14,867 bases of DNA from positions 1-14,867 of the forward strand of contig PKRI01000044.1 of assembly GCA_017577485.1 (NCBI GenBank). Direction: 5' to 3'. Source of the stretch: Bacillota bacterium. GTDB taxonomy: Bacteria; Bacillota; Sulfobacillia; Thermaerobacterales; RSA17. The notes beneath the pieces were generated by a model. That model worked only from the letters and a program-made list of their open reading frames with translations, had not been told where the DNA came from and did no database searches. Position numbers and translations under genes: made by a program. Shown piece after piece: positions 13,640 to 14,867 of this stretch; the stretch's first letter is position 1, and each line of letters opens with the position of its first letter.

Positions 13640-14800
13640 TTACTGACCGACCGGGCCGCCCAGGTACTCGATGGCGAAGTCCACCAGGCTGTGGTCGATC
13701 AGGTCCGCAGCGGTCACGTCACCGGCGTACAGGCCCTTTTCCTTGAACCACTCCACCTGGAACTGGACGCTGTCGGCGATGACGTAGCCGTCGGGGTTGA
13801 GGTCGACCTTGTTGACCCGGCGCCACAGTTCGGGGTCCTTCATGGGCGTGTGGCGGGTCATGATGTCGATGATCTCATCGGTGTCGACGCCCTCGACGAA
13901 GGCGGCGTAGTAGTCCCGCAGGCCCTTGAGGTAGGCCACCATGAACCGCCGGGCTACCTCCTGGCGCTCCTGGGTAAAGGCAGGGCTGGCCAGGACCACA
14001 GCGACCTGGAAATCGGGCGCAAACTCCGTCGCGTCGATCCACCGGTCCAGGACGCCGTCCGCCTCGCCGGCGGTGATCAGCGGCTCGATGTGCATGGCCA
14101 CGTCGACGCTGCCGTTGGCCAGGGCCGGGTTCATCTGCCCGAAGTCCCGGATAACCACCCACTCGACCTCTTCTTCCGTCAGGCCGCCGGCCCGCAGCGC
14201 CAGCTCGGCGAAGATGTGGTCGACGCTGCCCTCGCTGGTGATGGCGAAGCGGCGTCCGCGGATGTCCTCCAGGGTCTGGATCTCGTCGATGACGCGGGTG
14301 CTGCGCACCAGGTCGAAGTAGGAAGCGCCCGGGCGGTTGCGGCCCTTGTCGGCGATGATGCGGAGGGGCAGGCCGCGGTCCACGGCGTTGAGGAGGGATG
14401 CCGTCATGACTCCGCCGGCCACGTCCACGTCGCCGCCGGCCACCGCCGGGAACATATACGCGCTGGACTCGAAGGTAACGAACTCGGGCTCGAGGCCTAG
14501 TTCGGCGAAGTAACCGCGTTCTGTGGCGATGTAGAAGCCGGCGCCGCTCGGCGACCCGTCCTCGGCGATGCGCAGCGGTTCAGGGGGATCCAGGGGGGGC
14601 AGCGCGGCCACGCCGGTGTCGGGATCGCGCTGGCCGTACTCGCCGCCGGTGGACGGGGAGTCGCCCGCGGCCGGGGGGTCCTCCGGCATGTCTCCGGGTT
14701 CCTGCGGCTCGCCCGTCGCCGGAGCGGCGGGGCCGCCGCGAGCCGCCCCCCACATGGTACCGGCCGCCCACAGGGCGGCCGGCAGACACCGGCGCCGCAC
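13640..14800 (-). CDS. ABC transporter substrate-binding protein, NMT1/SsuA/TauA-like
   Basis: 386 residues. A signal-like N terminus (RRR at 2-4, hydrophobic 5-20) is followed by a Pro/Gly/Glu/Asp-rich linker to about 73. The binding domain starts at LRIAEDGSPSGAGFYIATER (76-95), then GYFAELGLEPEFVTF (97-111), GGDVDVAGGVMTASL, a LEDIRGRRFAIT hinge region and HIEPLITAGEADG, where NMT1-like proteins have a similar EP motif. There is no lipobox Cys in the usual place; the only early Cys is residue 5. GTG at 14800 is the only upstream start, since an in-frame TAA lies at 14816-14818; ATG at 14755 would destroy the signal. First gene of the importer operon. Candidate ligands include sulfonates, nitrate or pyrimidine/thiamine precursors. 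Confidence 0.92.
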   Translation of the reverse strand: MRRRCLPAALWAAGTMWGAARGGPAAPATGEPQEPGDMPEDPPAAGDSPSTGGEYGQRDPDTGVAALPPLDPPEPLRIAEDGSPSGAGFYIATERGYFAELGLEPEFVTFESSAYMFPAVAGGDVDVAGGVMTASLLNAVDRGLPLRIIADKGRNRPGASYFDLVRSTRVIDEIQTLEDIRGRRFAITSEGSVDHIFAELALRAGGLTEEEVEWVVIRDFGQMNPALANGSVDVAMHIEPLITAGEADGVLDRWIDATEFAPDFQVAVVLASPAFTQERQEVARRFMVAYLKGLRDYYAAFVEGVDTDEIIDIMTRHTPMKDPELWRRVNKVDLNPDGYVIADSVQFQVEWFKEKGLYAGDVTAADLIDHSLVDFAIEYLGGPVGQ

Positions 14801-14814
14801 CCTGGTGCCTGCCC

Positions 14815-14842
14815 CTTATAAACACTACACGGTCGCGGACAA
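14815..14842 (-). promoter_or_regulatory. Candidate sigma-A-type promoter of the ABC importer operon
   Basis: On the minus strand TTGTCC (14842-14837), a 16-bp spacer and TATAAG (14820-14815) resemble -35 and -10 elements. Transcription would begin only about 8 nt before the GTG start, so the AAGGGG ribosome site would be lost and the message nearly leaderless. The true promoter may therefore lie upstream of the window. Confidence 0.35.
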
Positions 14843-14867
14843 CCAACCTTTTGAAAATGGTGGGGGG

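Overview
The window is very GC-rich (about 70% by eye, not computed) and codes mostly on the minus strand, with frequent GTG/TTG starts and strong Shine-Dalgarno sequences. Two alpha/beta-type small acid-soluble spore proteins point to an endospore-forming Firmicute. The base composition, a phenylacetate operon and a TPP riboswitch would fit a high-GC thermophilic lineage such as Thermaerobacter or Symbiobacterium. That placement is inference; there is no rRNA or marker phylogeny here.

Layout. (1) 1-3891, minus: the beta-oxidation-like arm of aerobic phenylacetyl-CoA catabolism, in transcription order EthD-like protein, paaF, paaG, paaH/C and the 5' end of a paaJ-type thiolase that leaves the window. 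Genes overlap by 4 bp or lie 4-31 bp apart. A control region at 3892-4009 holds a palindrome close to the consensus I recall for Thermus PaaR. (2) 4010-5098, minus: an Lrp/AsnC regulator and a Fur-like regulator that keeps both CxxC zinc pairs but seems to lack the sensory metal ligands. (3) 5337-6071: two convergent SASP genes around a strong bidirectional hairpin; the second SASP carries two copies of the germination-protease segment. (4) 6330-6977, plus: an unrecognised helical protein. (5) 6956-10016, minus: a TPP riboswitch with an attenuator terminator, the thiamine S-component thiT, and a translationally coupled DUF255/YyaL-family thioredoxin-fold protein. (6) 10084-10875, plus: NAD kinase. 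(7) 10927-14800, minus: a nitrate/sulfonate/taurine/NMT1-type ABC importer (binding protein, permease, ATPase), then, after a 361-bp gap with stacked inverted repeats, an AroM-family protein.

How they fit together. PaaG isomerises the epoxide (ring 1,2-epoxyphenylacetyl-CoA), PaaF hydrates, PaaH oxidises and PaaJ thiolyses the ring-opened product to acetyl-CoA and succinyl-CoA. The epoxidase, ligase and ring-cleavage genes are not in view and are probably downstream of position 1. The thiamine block is a self-contained OFF switch: on TPP binding the 3' strand of P1 is sequestered, the antiterminator cannot form, and transcription stops before thiT and the DUF255 gene. The ABC importer has no recognisable substrate.

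No CRISPR, IS element, tRNA or phage gene was seen. The least ordinary items are the thiT-DUF255 coupling under a TPP riboswitch, the SASP with a duplicated protease site, the Fur-like protein without sensory ligands, and an 11-bp motif shared by the paa and SASP leaders.
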